From Closterium sp. Naga37s-1 (taxonomy: Eukaryota; Streptophyta; Zygnematophyceae; Desmidiales; Closteriaceae): a stretch of DNA of 64,000 bases. The stretch covers positions 3,192,501-3,256,500 of the forward strand of contig CANJKZ010000910.1 in the NCBI GenBank assembly GCA_947471745.1, given 5' to 3'. Positions 11,801 through 22,749 of the stretch are shown piece after piece (within the stretch, counting starts at the first letter, position 1; every line of letters starts with the position of its first letter). A program made the position numbers and the translations under genes. Below the pieces are notes generated by a model. It saw only the letters and a program-made list of their open reading frames with translations, was not told the DNA's origin and searched no databases.

Positions 11801-13240
11801 ACTCCCTTCCTCCGCGGCTTCTGGCTTCCGAACATGGCTGCACCGAGCCTGATGCCATGGTTTGGTCACACGACCAGCCTGCTATGGAGTACAGCGGGTC
11901 TCCAGAATCCGTTACAACCGCCACCCCTGCCACTGCTGCTACAGCCGGTGCAGGCTGTGCATCCCCAGCTGCGCCTCGCCCGGCCTTCCCTCGAACCCTC
12001 ACTGCTCCCGGGGGCTTCACAGCCTATGCTCCTGCCAGCGCCCGGCATGGCGGGGTGAAGAGGGAGCAGCAGGAGGAGGGGGCGGTGCATCTCACGCTCT
12101 CTCTCGGCCTCTCCGCCTTGACTGCCTCGCCCCCCTCCGACCACTCCGCCCCGAGCCTCAAGCGCCGCCGCACCACAGGCCTCGCCCTGCCTGTGCTGCG
12201 CCATGCCTGCCACTCCGAGTCGGATGTCACTCGCCTGCTTCGCGTCGAACGACCCGAGAGGACGGACACGCTTGACAGCGACCTTGCCATGCCCTCCGCT
12301 GGCACCTCTGCTGCTCATGCTGATGCTGCTGGTGGTGCTGGTGTTGTGGCTGCACCCCACGGCTGTCTCTTCACGCTGCCCTCTTCCCCCAGCTCTGCCA
12401 GCGGCGGCACCCCCAGGAGCAGCAGCAACGGGGAGGTTGAGCGCGCTGCAATGGAAGAGCGGGCAGCGAGTGGCGAGCGCGAGGCAGCAGGGGGGGCGGA
12501 GAGCATGGATGGGCAGACGGTTTCCCCGTCCAAGCAGCCGGCGTCGCCCTGCAAGCTGTCGCCCTCGCCGTCCCAGGCGGCCAACAGAAGGCGCATTAAG
12601 GTGAGGCGATGCGACGTGAGGGGAATCATGGTTGCATGGACATATGGACGTATGGCGCCCTCTCATCCCACTCACCTCGTGTTCTTTCCCCCTTCCTCTC
12701 CCCTGTGCCTTGTGCAGCTGCGGGTGGAGGGAAGCCTGGTGGGGCGCACGGTGGATCTGAGTGGCATTGGCAGCTTCAAATCGCTGTACGCCACGTGTGC
12801 AGCCATGCTACAGCTGCCTCTGCAGCAGCCCTCAGCGGGTGCCACGTGTCCCTGGCAGCTCACCTACACCGACGCCGACGGCGACACACTGCTTGTTGGC
12901 GACGGACCCTGGAGGTCAGTCAGCCCCTCTCTGCTCCTCCCCCCTCTCTCTCCCTCTCTCTCCCTCCCTCTTTCTCCCTCGCTCTCTCTCCCTCTCTTCC
13001 TCCCCCTCCCTCTCCTCCTCCCCTCGCTCTTGCTCTCCCCCCTCCCTCCTCCCCACCCTCCCTAATCCTCTCTTACATGCCAAATGCTCCTATCCTAGCC
13101 ATTCCTATTTCAAATGCTTTTGCTGAATGTCTATCTCACATTGCTCTTCCACCCTCCCTCTCCCCCCCCTCTCCACCCCATCGTGCAGTGTTTTTCTAGA
13201 GCACGTTCATGCACTTACTGTCATGAAGGCACCAATGTAA
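8883..13240 (+). CDS. ARF: Auxin response factor, A/B type, with EAR motif (8 exons)
   Basis: Transcription factor binding auxin-response elements in nuclear DNA. Exons: 8883-9404, 9574-9870, 9993-10178, 10378-10553, 10676-10927, 11073-12600, 12718-12914, 13189-13240; all phases agree, giving 1069 aa. An N-terminal extension (1-138) precedes [11 protein letters not shown]. The B3 domain (about 303-425) has [10 protein letters not shown] and [13 protein letters not shown]; known family DNA contacts lie at the His and Arg/Lys here. The flanking dimerisation domain (about 475-565) has [16 protein letters not shown] and RLSPW. The middle region is Pro/Ser/His-rich and holds LTLSLGL (818-824), an EAR-type LxLxL repression motif. 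A C-terminal PB1 domain (about 985-1069) keeps the basic Lys and the acidic [14 protein letters not shown] face. The class-C hallmark is absent; a repressor-type role is inferred. The 16-residue last exon is the least certain part. Confidence 0.92.
12091..12111 (+). other. EAR repression motif in ARF (LTLSLGL)
   Basis: In the ARF frame these codons give L-T-L-S-L-G-L, matching the LxLxL consensus that recruits TOPLESS-type corepressors in plants. It follows VH and precedes SALT in exon 6. Confidence 0.75.
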
Positions 13241-13678
13241 TAGCTTCATGCGATACAACGTCAAGAAACGTTTGCGTTTTTTTCATCCGGAATGGATTTG
13301 TTTCGGGCACACTGCAAATAAGCATCAGCGCAACCGCTCGTTGCGTTGAATTCTTCATATGCTTCTTTTTGCCAATCGCTTTTACATTGGTTTTAATTAG
13401 TATTGTGATTTACACCTTTTGCTGTACTTGTGTTCATGCTAGAAGAAATTTGTACTTTCTCTTGCCAAGCAGTGTAATCATGATACGGTAATGTATTTGG
13501 AAAACAAAAAGGACTTTCGATAACTACAGTTACCCCCCTGTGCGAAATCATTGGGTGGCGGTGGTTTAGAACCATTTAACTTACGCCTCACACGCAAAAC
13601 CTTCGCTACAGCAACAAGCTTACCACCTCCGCCCACATCCACTCGACGCCACATTTCCCGGCAGCATGCGCAGAAGCC
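13241..13678. other. ARF 3' region and FtsJ-like 5' region
   Basis: Between two head-to-tail genes. The first 250 bases are AT-rich, consistent with a 3' UTR. An in-frame TAA at 13577-13579 upstream of the next gene, with no ATG between, supports its start at 13679. No other gene is seen. Confidence 0.5.
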
Positions 13679-16600
13679 ATGGCGCGCTTCACGCCGCAGG
13701 ATTTTTTCTTCAAAGAGGCGCGCCGCCTCGGCTACGTAGCGCGCTCCGCGTTCAAGGTGTGCACTCGCGCGCCTCGTGAAGGGCGCCGCGTCAGGGAGTC
13801 CTGCGTCGACTAACGTCCCTCGAGCCGCGTCCGCAAATAGCGCCGGCGCAGCTGCCGCGTGATACTGCATGCGCGAGGACGGACGGAGCCACCTGCATTC
13901 TCCCGCTTTCCCCCCATCCCCTCCCGCGGCTTCACCACTATTGCTGCAGCGGATCCGCATTTAACAGCATGATTCCCGCTCCCCCACCCCCTGCCCTGCG
14001 GTCCCCCTCCCCTCCTCCCCCTCCTTTTCCCCCCTCCCCTTCCCCCAGCTGCAGGAGGTGCAGCGGCGGCACGCGGTGATGAGGAGGGGAGGAGCAGTGC
14101 TGGACCTGGGGTGCTGCCCGGGGGCATGGCTGCAGGCAGGTGGATGATGATGGGGCATGGCTGCAGGCAGGTGGATGGTGATGGGGCATGGCTGCATGGC
14201 TGCAGGCAGGTGGATGGTGATGGGGCATGGCTGCAGGCAGGTGGATGGTGATGGGGCATGGCTGCATGGCTGCAGGCAGGTGGATGGTGATGGGGCATGG
14301 CTGCAGGCAGGTGGATGGTGATGGGGCATGGCTGCAGGCAGGTGGATGGTGATGGGGCATGGCTGCAGGCAGATGCGTGGTGGTGAGGCATGGCGGAAGG
14401 TAGGTGGTAGGGACGGTGGTGATGGTGATGGCTACAGGTGATGGCCATGGCGGTGCTTATGATATGGATGTCTACATGTGCCTTTCCTGGGGTGATGGTG
14501 ATGGCTACAGGTGATGGCCATGGCGGTGCTTATGATATGGATGTCTACATGCGCCTTTCCTGGGGTGATGGTGATGGGACATGGGTGCAGGTGATGGTGA
14601 TGTGACATGGGTGCAGGTGATGGTGATGTGACATGGGTGCACGTGATGTGACATGGGTGCACGTGATGTGACATGGGTGCACGTGATGTGACATGGGTGC
14701 ACGTGATGTGACATGGGTGCACGTGATGTGACATGGGTGCACGTGATGTGCGTGCAGCGTGGATGCAAGTGAGGATGCATGCATGGCTGAATGGCCACCG
14801 CTTGTGCCGTTCGTTCGTATCATGGTGTGTGCTGCCATGGTGGCATGTGCCGCATGCTGCCATGGGTGGCATATGCGGGATGGAGCACAGCATGCTTATC
14901 AGCAGCGGTGCCACATCATTCACATGCCCATGACTCCCAGACATATCAAATCCTGCCATGAACATGCTCGCTGCCATGAACATGCTCGCTGCCATGAACA
15001 TGCTCGCTGCCATGAACATGCTCGCTGCCATGAACATGCTCGCTGCCATGAACATGCTCGCTGCCATGAACATGCTCGCTGCCATGAACATGCTCGCTGC
15101 CATGAACATGCTCGCTGCCATGAACATGCTCGCTGCCATGCCTTCATGCCTTCCATGTGCTCTCATGCCTGCCATGCATCACAGGTGTCATGTCAGGCCC
15201 TGGGGCCCATAGCTCAAGGCGGATGTGTCGTTGGCGTTGACATTCAGGTGATTTCTAACTTATTTTCATGCCTTCCCTGCTCTCGCAAGTTCTGTCCAGA
15301 CCAGATTCAAATCCCAATGTCCCCTCTCTTTACACATGTCTGATACATCCCACCAATCCTCTCTTTCTCATGTCCCCTCCTCCCACCCCCTCCCCCTACC
15401 ACCACACCACCCCACAAACCCACGCTGGCCCTCTCATCAGCGCACGGCAGTGCCGCAGCGGTGGTGTGACAGGCGAGTGCAAGTCATCCAGGCCGATGCC
15501 TTCTCCCTCTCGCCGCTCCTCCTGCTCCGCCTCCTCTCCTCCCTCCAGGCACGACCCCTCCACGTGCCCTGCCCTCCTCTCCTCCTTCCAGGCACATACC
15601 GCCCTCTCCTTACCACTGCCCACTCTTTCCACCTTCTCTCCCCCTCCTTGCACTCACCTCCTTCATTGCACGTTCTTTCCTGCACAACGCGTCTGTGCCC
15701 GAGTGCATAGTTGCCAGAGCAGTTTCACAGTCGTCGCCTCCTCCACTCCACACTGCTCTCATGCCGACCCATTCAAATGCTTCTCCTTTCCCTCCCCTTC
15801 CCATCCCTTCCGTTCAGCTCCACTCGTCCTCCCCCGCTCCCCTATTCATCACCCTGCTCTGCCTCAGATGCCCACCCACTTGGACCGCTTCCTTCCTCAT
15901 GACAACTCTTTCAACTTCTTTTACCCTCCCTCCCCATGTCTCCCCATCTTCTACCTTCCCCCCCAGCCCCACTTCCAGCTCCCCGCTTCACCACGCCCCA
16001 CTGCGACATGTGTTCCCCCTCTCATTCCACCTTTCTACTGCCCCATCCCTCCCCCCTTTCACCCCTCGCCTTCCATCCCCTAACTCCCCCACTCCAGCCG
16101 GCTCCTCATCCCCCTCCCCGCACTTCACCACACTACTCTCAGACATGTGCCCATCCATCTCAGTTCTCCCCTCCCTTTTAAAGCATTCAACTGCTTCTTA
16201 CTCCCCTCCCCTTCTTCCCTTCCCCTCCCCCTCCTCCAGCCCCACTCGCCCTCCCCCTCGCCGCGCTTCACCACGCTGCTATCAGACATGTGCCCATCCA
16301 CCTCAGGCGCCTCCCCCTCTGACGTCGCCGCCTCCCACTCCCTCGCCCTCCGTGCCCTCGCCCTCGCAGCCCAACCCCTCCACACGCACTCGGAACCGCA
16401 CAGCACCCAACCGCACCACATACACTTGAAACCGGATGCACACTTACTCCCATGGGGCCACGACCGCTCCCACCCAGACCCAGCCTATTCCGACACAGGC
16501 GTGGTTGGGAGCAGAGGCAGAGGTGCGAGGGAATCCGCAGGGGAAGCAGCAAGAGAGGCAGGCGCTGCAGCAGGAGCAGAAGCAGAGAGGGCAGCAGCAG

Positions 16601-17246
16601 GGACGGGCCCTGTAGCAGCAGCGGAGGCAGTAGAGGGACCAAGTGCCCGTGTGCGAGGGGGACGGGAAGCGGAGGGGCGTTCAGTAGAGGGGCGTGGGGA
16701 GGGAGGGGCAGCAGCGCAGGGGGGCGTGCTGGCAGTGGGGGGGCACATGGTGGTGAAGCTGCTGGAGGGTGACGACACTCCAGGTACGGTGCTGGGCAGG
16801 GATGGGCAGTGGTGGGCAGTGGTAGGCAGTGGTAGGCAGTGGTGGGCAGTGGTGGAGATACCCCAGGCATGGTGGGAGGGAGAGTGGGTGCGGTGCATGG
16901 GTGGAGAAGGGAGAGTGGGGGAAAAAACACTTGCTGCTTCGTCCTGTCCTGGCCCTTGCACTGCGCCCTGTTACTCAATATCTCGTAGGCACCTTGCCCT
17001 CCACTCATTGTCTTCCCGCCTCCTTCCATCCTTAGCTCGCAACCCATCTCCCTCTGAAACCCCCATCCTCCACTCCCCCCCTCCCCACACACACCCCCAG
17101 TGTACGTGGCAGCGTGCAGGCAGCTCTTCTCATCAGTGACACGCCTTCGCCCCAAGGCCACTCGGGCCTCCTCCCGGGAGATTTATGTCATTGCCAAGGG
17201 GTTCCGGCCGAGGGGCTCTCATCCCCAGGGGTTTGCGGGGTTCTGA
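13679..17246 (+). CDS. FtsJ/RrmJ-like RNA 2'-O-ribose methyltransferase (6 exons)
   Basis: SAM-dependent 2'-O-methylation of RNA, probably rRNA in an organelle by analogy with the similar plant family (resembles Arabidopsis At5g13830). Proposed exons: 13679-13756, 14049-14135, 15185-15247, 15441-15548, 16240-16783, 17101-17246; about 341 aa. Motifs in order: DFFFKEARRLGYVARSAFK; SAM-binding VLDLGCCPGAWLQ; VVGVDIQ; FTTLLSDMCPSTSG; HMVVKLLEGDD; RPKATRASSREIYVI. The catalytic tetrad K-D-K-E is complete (K26, D of LSDM, K of VVKLLE, E of SREIY). A Gly/Ala/Glu-rich insert of about 110 residues separates the D and second K blocks. Introns 2 and 4 need GC donors in this model; the exon 4 end is the weakest call. 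No transit peptide is evident. Confidence 0.85.
14121..14380. repeat. Minisatellite copying the FtsJ exon-2 donor junction
   Basis: About eight copies of a 31-39 bp unit containing GGGGCATGGCTGCAG followed by GCAGGTGGATGGTGAT. The first copy is the real exon-intron border: the exon codes G-A-W-L-Q and the intron starts GCAGGT. The remaining copies lie inside intron 2. Confidence 0.88.
14575..14752. repeat. 20-bp tandem array in FtsJ intron 2
   Basis: Repeats of GTGATGTGACATGGGTGCAC, about seven close copies plus diverged ones. A duplicated block of about 85 bp (CTACAGGTGATGGCCATGGC and following) precedes it near 14433-14560. Confidence 0.85.
14954..15140. repeat. 18-bp tandem array in FtsJ intron 2
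   Basis: About ten near-perfect copies of CATGAACATGCTCGCTGC. The 18-bp period keeps frames open, so both strands show artificial repeat ORFs here. Confidence 0.9.
15740..16300. repeat. Degenerate ~135-bp tandem copies of the FtsJ exon-5 acceptor
   Basis: Blocks near 15745, 15850, 15990, 16125 and 16265 resemble each other: a pyrimidine-rich stretch with CCAG, then TTCACCAC-CTGCT-TCAGACATGTGCCCATCCA. Only the last copy opens into the conserved methyltransferase frame. Confidence 0.7.
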
Positions 17247-17641
17247 GGGGTTTAGTGTAGAGTAGAGCCTAGAAGCCGAAAGGGTTATGAAGGGTCGCAA
17301 AACCAAGTGTGAAAGTTACGCAATCACAGGGTGTGATACGGTATGCTGGTTCACATTTGAATGTTCATGTACTAAATGTACATACACAGCACGAATCTCC
17401 GGATTACTCACACGGCGCATGTGTGCCTACCTACCTGCATGCATGCCTGCCACAAGCATTACCCAGCACCTCCCATGCCTGCTGCCTGCTGCAGTCGCAC
17501 GTGCACTGCCCACGGATCCACATGCGCGTGTCTCCAAGCCTCCTCCAGCAAGAGGGGCGAGAACTTGAGAGTTGGGGTCGCATGGCACATTGGCACTCAC
17601 CATGCATGCCCAACGCCCTGCCCTGCCCACCCCCTCCCCTG
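17247..17641. other. Convergent intergenic region with a decayed FLDH exon copy
   Basis: Lies between the 3' ends of the FtsJ-like and FLDH genes. At about 17520-17580 the minus strand resembles the 3' half of the last FLDH exon (CTCGCC-CTCT-GCTGGAGGAGG and GAGACAC, then a GTGGAT), so it is probably a decayed duplicate. Confidence 0.55.
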
Positions 17642-18050
17642 CTACTTGATGGCCCCCACGGCACGCATCCACGTGAGTGTGTCTCGAAGGCCCTCCTCCA
17701 GCGAGAGCGGCGAGTACTCGAGGTCCTGCTGTGCCTGCTGGCTGCTGTACGCCCAGTCGTGGTTGAATGCGCGCACTGACTGCCGGTTGGATGGAGGGAG
17801 AGGGAGGGCGAGAGAGTGGGAATGGGGAGAAGCAAGGGGGAAGTGCAGGTTTACAGGCAAGAAGGGGAGAGTTGGGCTGCTGGCTGCTGTACGCCCAGTC
17901 GTGGTTGAATGCCCGTACTGACTAGCAGTTCGGGGGAGGGAGGGGGGAAGAAAGGGGGACGAGCGGGTTCACAGGCATGGAGGGCTCGACTGCTCGCTGC
18001 TGTTGGGCCAGTTGTGGTTGAATGTGCGCACTGACTGGCAGTTGGGGGGA
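17500..18050. repeat. Tandem partial copies of the FLDH last exon
   Basis: The acceptor and first codons of the real exon 6 (about 17735-17790) recur at about 17878-17935 and 17990-18050, with GCCCAGTCGTGGTTGAATG and GCACTGACTGGCAGTT signatures. A copy of its 3' half lies at about 17520-17580. Spacing is about 115-135 bp. Copies outside 17642-17779 have in-frame stops or lost codons. Confidence 0.78.
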
Positions 18051-21000
18051 GGGATAGTGAGGGCAAGAGAAGGGAGTGGAGAGGTCAGGGGGGGAAATGA
18101 GTGGGAGGAAGAACGAAAGGGGGAGATTAACAGAGCGGGGAGGAGAGACAGGAAGATAGCGAGATGGATGGTTTAGGGTTTGAAGGCGCGGGCGGGTATT
18201 GAAGCGGCACACCCGCAAGCTCCAGCGGACCCCTGGCCCCTGGCTCCAGCGGACCTCCTCCACACCCTGGAGTGAGTGTAGGTGCTAGGAGGCGGGTAGA
18301 TGTAGAGAGGCGAATTTGCATTCTGCCCTGCGTGGACCGTCCTGCTTGTACCAATCAGCGCATTAATACAAAGGACTATTTGAGATGGATGGGGAGAAGC
18401 AGGCATGGGGCAAGCATGAAGCGAAACACTAGAATGCTGGCAGGTGTGGGCCCAGGCAGGATTGAACGGGCATGCTGACTGGATGGGGAGGAAGAGGGGG
18501 GAGGGGAGGGCGTGGTGGCAGGGCCAAGGGGACCAGCAGCAGCTTGGAACAGCAGTGTAACGACCACCTGAGTTTCCCCCGCAACCACCCAGACACCCAC
18601 CCCAAGGAGATTGTGGAAAGATGAGGCACCTGATGAGTGAAGATGGGTATGGGTCCGCCCATTTTCGCCACCAGCACCGACACCCACCCCAGCACCGCCA
18701 CCAGCCACAGCGGCAGGCGCAGCCGCGGGGGGGCCTTCCCTGTGGCGCGCTGCACGGCCTGGAACAGCTGCACCATGGACGCATTCTCGCCGCCCAGGAT
18801 GTAGCGCCGCCCGGGCGTGCCGCGGTGGTGGGCGGCGAGCAGCCCGAGAACCACGTCGTTGACGTGGACAAAGTTGTTGAGGCGCGTGCCGCTGCCCAAC
18901 AGCCCTGGTAGTCGGCCCTGGAAGTGGTCCGCGATCTGATGGCGTGGCGTGGGACGGGATGGCATGGCATGGCGTTCCATGGCATGGCATTGCACGGGAT
19001 GGCATGGGATGGCATGGCATGGCATGGGGGACACAAGTGCGAAATTGGCGGGGAAAAGGTGTGAAACAGGGTGGGCAGGAAAGAGGGTGGGAGACGAACT
19101 TTTGGTCAGAGAAGCATGAGCGAGGGAGGAAAAGGAAAGGCGGAGAAGCATGAGCGAGGGAGGAAAAGGAAAGGCGGAGAAGCATGAGCGAGGGAGGAAA
19201 AGGAAAGGCGGAGAAGCATGAGCGATGGAGGAAAAGGAAAGGCGGAGAAGCATGATCGAGGGAGGAAAAGGAAGGGAGGAAAAGGAAGGGCGGAGAAGCA
19301 TGAGCCAGGGAGGAAAAGGAAAGGCGGAGAAGCATGAGTGAGCGAGGGAGGAAAAGGAAAGGCAGAGAAGCATGAGCGATGGAGGAAAAGGAAAGGCGGA
19401 GAAGCATGAGCGAGGGAGGAAAAGGAAAGGCGGAGAAGCATGAGTGAGGGAGGAAACCGAAAGACGGAGAAGCATGAGCGAGGGAGGAAACCGAAAGGCG
19501 GAGAAGCATGAGCGAGGGAGGAAAGGGAAAGGCGGAGAAGCATGAGCGATGGAGGAAACCGAAAGGCGGAGAAGCATGAGCGATGGAGGAAACCGAAAGG
19601 CGGAGAAGCATGAGCAAGGGAGGAAACCGAAAGGCAGAGAAGCATGAGCGAGGGAGGAAACCGAAAGGCGGAGTCGGACAAGAAAGATGGTGGAGTGGGG
19701 AGGGGCAGGGGTAGGGCGGGCGGGGAGAGTGCAGATGAGTTAACATAACGTGCAGATGAGTCAACATAACGTGCAAGCGACATAGCCTCTCCCATGGTAG
19801 TTGCCCCCGTACCATCTTGACGACGAGGTTGGAGGCGCTGATGCGGCCAGGACCATAGATGACACACGGGTACACGAGCACCACGTGCAGCCCCTCGCTC
19901 TCCACCGCCCGCCTCGCCACCTTGTCCGCCACCCACTTGGTGCGCTCGTACTCCGTGCAGAAGTCCCGCCCCGTGTGCTCCTGTGCGGGGGCGGAGTGAT
20001 GAGCATGGGGCATGGGAGCATCGTCGACTCAGAGCATGGGGACATGGGGCACAACACATGAGGCAACGGGACACAGCGCACGGAGCGTATGTATGCAGAT
20101 GCGTTGCTCTGGCAGCGTCTAATGCATGGTTCACGTGGGAGTACCTGCGAGGAGTCGCCTATGGCACCATCGGTGGGGCCAAGCGCGAAGAATGACGACA
20201 CGTACACGAGGCGCTGCAGCGACGCCGTCTCTCGCAGCACCTGCAGCATGTTCTCCAGCCCGCCCACGTTCACCTGCGAGGGCGCACGGGATGGTACGGC
20301 ATGGCATGGCATGGTATGCATGGGGCAGGGAGCGTGAACGGCATGGATGGCCATGGGCTGACTTGCATGCATGGCCCATGTCAGCCCCGTACTGCTCCTC
20401 GCACTCCCATTCTCTCCTCGCACTCCCATTCTCTCCTCGCACTCCCATTCTCTCCTCGCACTCCCATTCTCTCCTCGCACTCCCATTCTCTCCTCGCACT
20501 CCCATTCTCTCCTCGCACTCCCATTCTCTCGCACTCCCATTCTCTCCTCGCACTCCCATTCTCTCCTCGCACTCCCATTCTCTCCTCGTACTCCCATTCT
20601 CTCCTCGCACTCCCATTCTCTCCTCGCACTCCCATTCTCTCCTCGCACTCCCATTCTCTCCTCGCACTCCCATTCTCTCCTCGCACTCCCATTCTCTCCT
20701 CGCACTCCCATTCTCTCCTCGCACTCCCATTCTCTCCTCGCACTCCCATTCTCTCCTCGCACTCCCATTCTCTCCTCGCACTCCCATTCTCTCCTCGCAC
20801 TCCCATTCTCTCCTCGCACTCCCATTCTCTCCTCGCACTCCCACTCTCTCCTCGCACTCCCATTCTCTCCTCGCACTCCCACTCTCTCCTCGCACACCAC
20901 ATGTCCTGCTGCTCGCACTATCATACAGTTCCCGCTCTCACCCCTCGCCTCCCTCGTGCCCATCGTGCCACCCGCGCCACCCCACGTGCATCCAGACAAC

Positions 21001-21768
21001 TGGCCTGCAGCCGCCTGCCATGCTGTGAGCCCACCAACAACCAACGCGCTGGCCCCTGTCTGCCACGCCAATATCCAACATTCCTTGCAATCCCTCGCGG
21101 CGCTCATCCCCTCCTTGCTCCACCTCGCTTGTCCCTCGACCGGTCTCCCTCAGCCCCTCACTCACCACGCCACCACCGCTCCCTTCCCGTCTCTTTCGCT
21201 AATTCCCCTACCTCACCCCTCCCCACACCTATTACTAGTAACGCGCTTAACACGTCGCTCCCCTCCCACCGAACAAGCCCTTTCTGCCCCGTCCCGCTGC
21301 CACGACTGCCCCGCCATTCTTACCGGCCCTATCTGCTCACCCGCTCGAACGCGCGCTCGTCGGGCCACCACGCCTGCACGAGCGCCGCCAGGTGGAACGC
21401 CGCCTCGCAGCCCTCCGCCGCAGCCAATACGGACGCGCCATCTGTCACGTCGCCGTACGCGCGCTCCGCCGCCAACGGCAGGTCCGACACGTCGCTGCTG
21501 CGCCGAACCAGCACCCGAACCTGCGCTCGTCGTTCGGGAAGAAGGGATGACTTGCGATATGGCACGCTGCTGCTCACACGAGACTCCAAACGGCGAAACC
21601 TAATCGCCTACTCGTTGCACTCATCGTATACACGCATACAACCAGCATGACAAGGGTGTTATAGCGAACAAGCCAATAACGGAGCCTCACATTGTGTCCC
21701 ACTTCAACGAGCCGCGTTACGAGCGCCGTGCCTAGGAAGCCCGTGGCTCCTGTCACTAGAATCCGCAT
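17642..21768 (-). CDS. FLDH: FLDH-like NAD-dependent farnesol dehydrogenase (6 exons)
   Basis: Extended short-chain dehydrogenase expected to oxidise farnesol to farnesal with NAD+, by similarity to Arabidopsis FLDH (At4g33360). Exons, minus strand: 21768-21691, 21520-21341, 20273-20145, 19980-19813, 18935-18630, 17779-17642; all join in phase 0, giving 332 aa, close to the family length. The Rossmann motif TGATGFLG is at residues 6-13. Conserved blocks: VRVLVRRSSDVSDLP, AYGDVTD, VNVGGLENML, VYVSSFFALGPTDG (catalytic Ser 112/113), TEYERTK (Tyr140, Lys144), GRLPGLLGSGT, YILGGENASM and NHDWAYSS. Residues about 260-285 are hydrophobic and may associate with a membrane. The frame upstream of the start stays open, so a longer N-terminus is possible but unconserved. 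Introns carry large minisatellites. Confidence 0.92.
19105..19680. repeat. ~33-bp purine-rich minisatellite in FLDH intron 4
   Basis: About 17 copies of GAAGCATGAGCGAGGGAGGAAA + AGGAAAGGCGGA with AACCGAAAG variants. The minus strand reads as long Ser/Phe/Pro/Leu repeats in all frames, which I do not regard as coding. Confidence 0.9.
20393..20896. repeat. 19-bp minisatellite in FLDH intron 2
   Basis: About 26 nearly perfect copies of CTCCTCGCACTCCCATTCT. The period of 19 gives repeat ORFs in several frames on both strands. Confidence 0.93.
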
Positions 21769-22749
21769 GGCGGCGCAGTCGCAAGCGCGGAGGGATGTAC
21801 CACGAGCGGAGTCGAGGTGAGAGGTTCCGCGGCTTGAGGCGAATTCCGCCTTCTCGAGTGCTACGGCCTCTCGCAAGTGAACGCGTGCTAAGCCACGGGT
21901 ACTAACCCTTACCTGACCCGAGGCTCCCTGTGCGTCCGGATTTGCACCGAATTCAGCAGCGTCGGCAACTCTCCAGAGACGTGAGTGGCCTATGGAGAAA
22001 CTCCTCGCCGGCTCGCCGGCCTTGGGCTTGTCGTGGCGTGGAGTGTGAGTGAGTGAAGACGAATCCGCAGGTGTGTTGAGTTCGCAAGGTAACCCACCCT
22101 CGTCACTTTCGTACATGCAAAGTTATTTCGCACACCCCAACCCGATTTAGCACCAAATGCAAATGTACACTGAAGCCACAGGTACCGCGCTGTGTGTTTT
22201 CCCGTCATGTTCATGACAACAGCGGTTCCGCTTTGACCTGCTCTGATTTTTCTCCTGTGATTGCACCTGCGTTGGTCAGGCACGCGAGACAAATCGCTCC
22301 CCTAGAGACTGATAATGCGGCCATGGCACGCGCTAGCGCGGATCCGAAAAAGTAGAGTCTAATCCGCTAGTACCGCGAGTGCAACTGGGATGCATAGGCT
22401 GGGCTGATGCGAGGGTTGCGAGAGATGACGATCACGAGAAAACACGGGAGCTTCGGGTCAAGCCAGGTCAGATTCCATATCACCTCAGTGATGCCGCATG
22501 CTCAAGGAAGCGATCGTTGAGTACTGACGTGGATTCGTTGTCGCTCCACGTCACCACCGTCACCGCGAGTTTCCGCCTTTTCAGTGGACTCAGAAGCGCC
22601 GTCACGGCTCGGAGATCCCTACGCCAGGTCGCGGACGCAGGACCTTGTGCGCTGGTTATCCTGCTCCCTCGCTGTCCTTCTCTCGTCTCTGGTGAAGCGC
22701 CAAGCTGCCCTGCGCCGTAACTGCTGCTTCTTCCGCCGCTGTCGAAGCC
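21769..22749. promoter_or_regulatory. Divergent intergenic region between FLDH and RBM48
   Basis: The two genes start about 980 bp apart in opposite directions, so both promoters should lie here. No TATA box or other element can be assigned with confidence. Small ORFs in it have no recognisable domains. Confidence 0.5.

Noticed and set aside
14954-15140. CRISPR-like regular repeats
   Set aside because: Units abut without unique spacers, there are no cas genes, and the setting is an intron of a eukaryotic gene.
19106-19680. Minus-strand Ser/Phe/Pro/Leu repeat ORFs
   Set aside because: Products of the 33-bp array in FLDH intron 4, open in all frames because the unit lacks stops.
20131-20902. 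Long minus-strand ORFs of repeated Glu/Arg/Gly/Met peptides
   Set aside because: They are translations of the 19-bp intronic array in several frames; no start context, domain or codon bias supports a protein.
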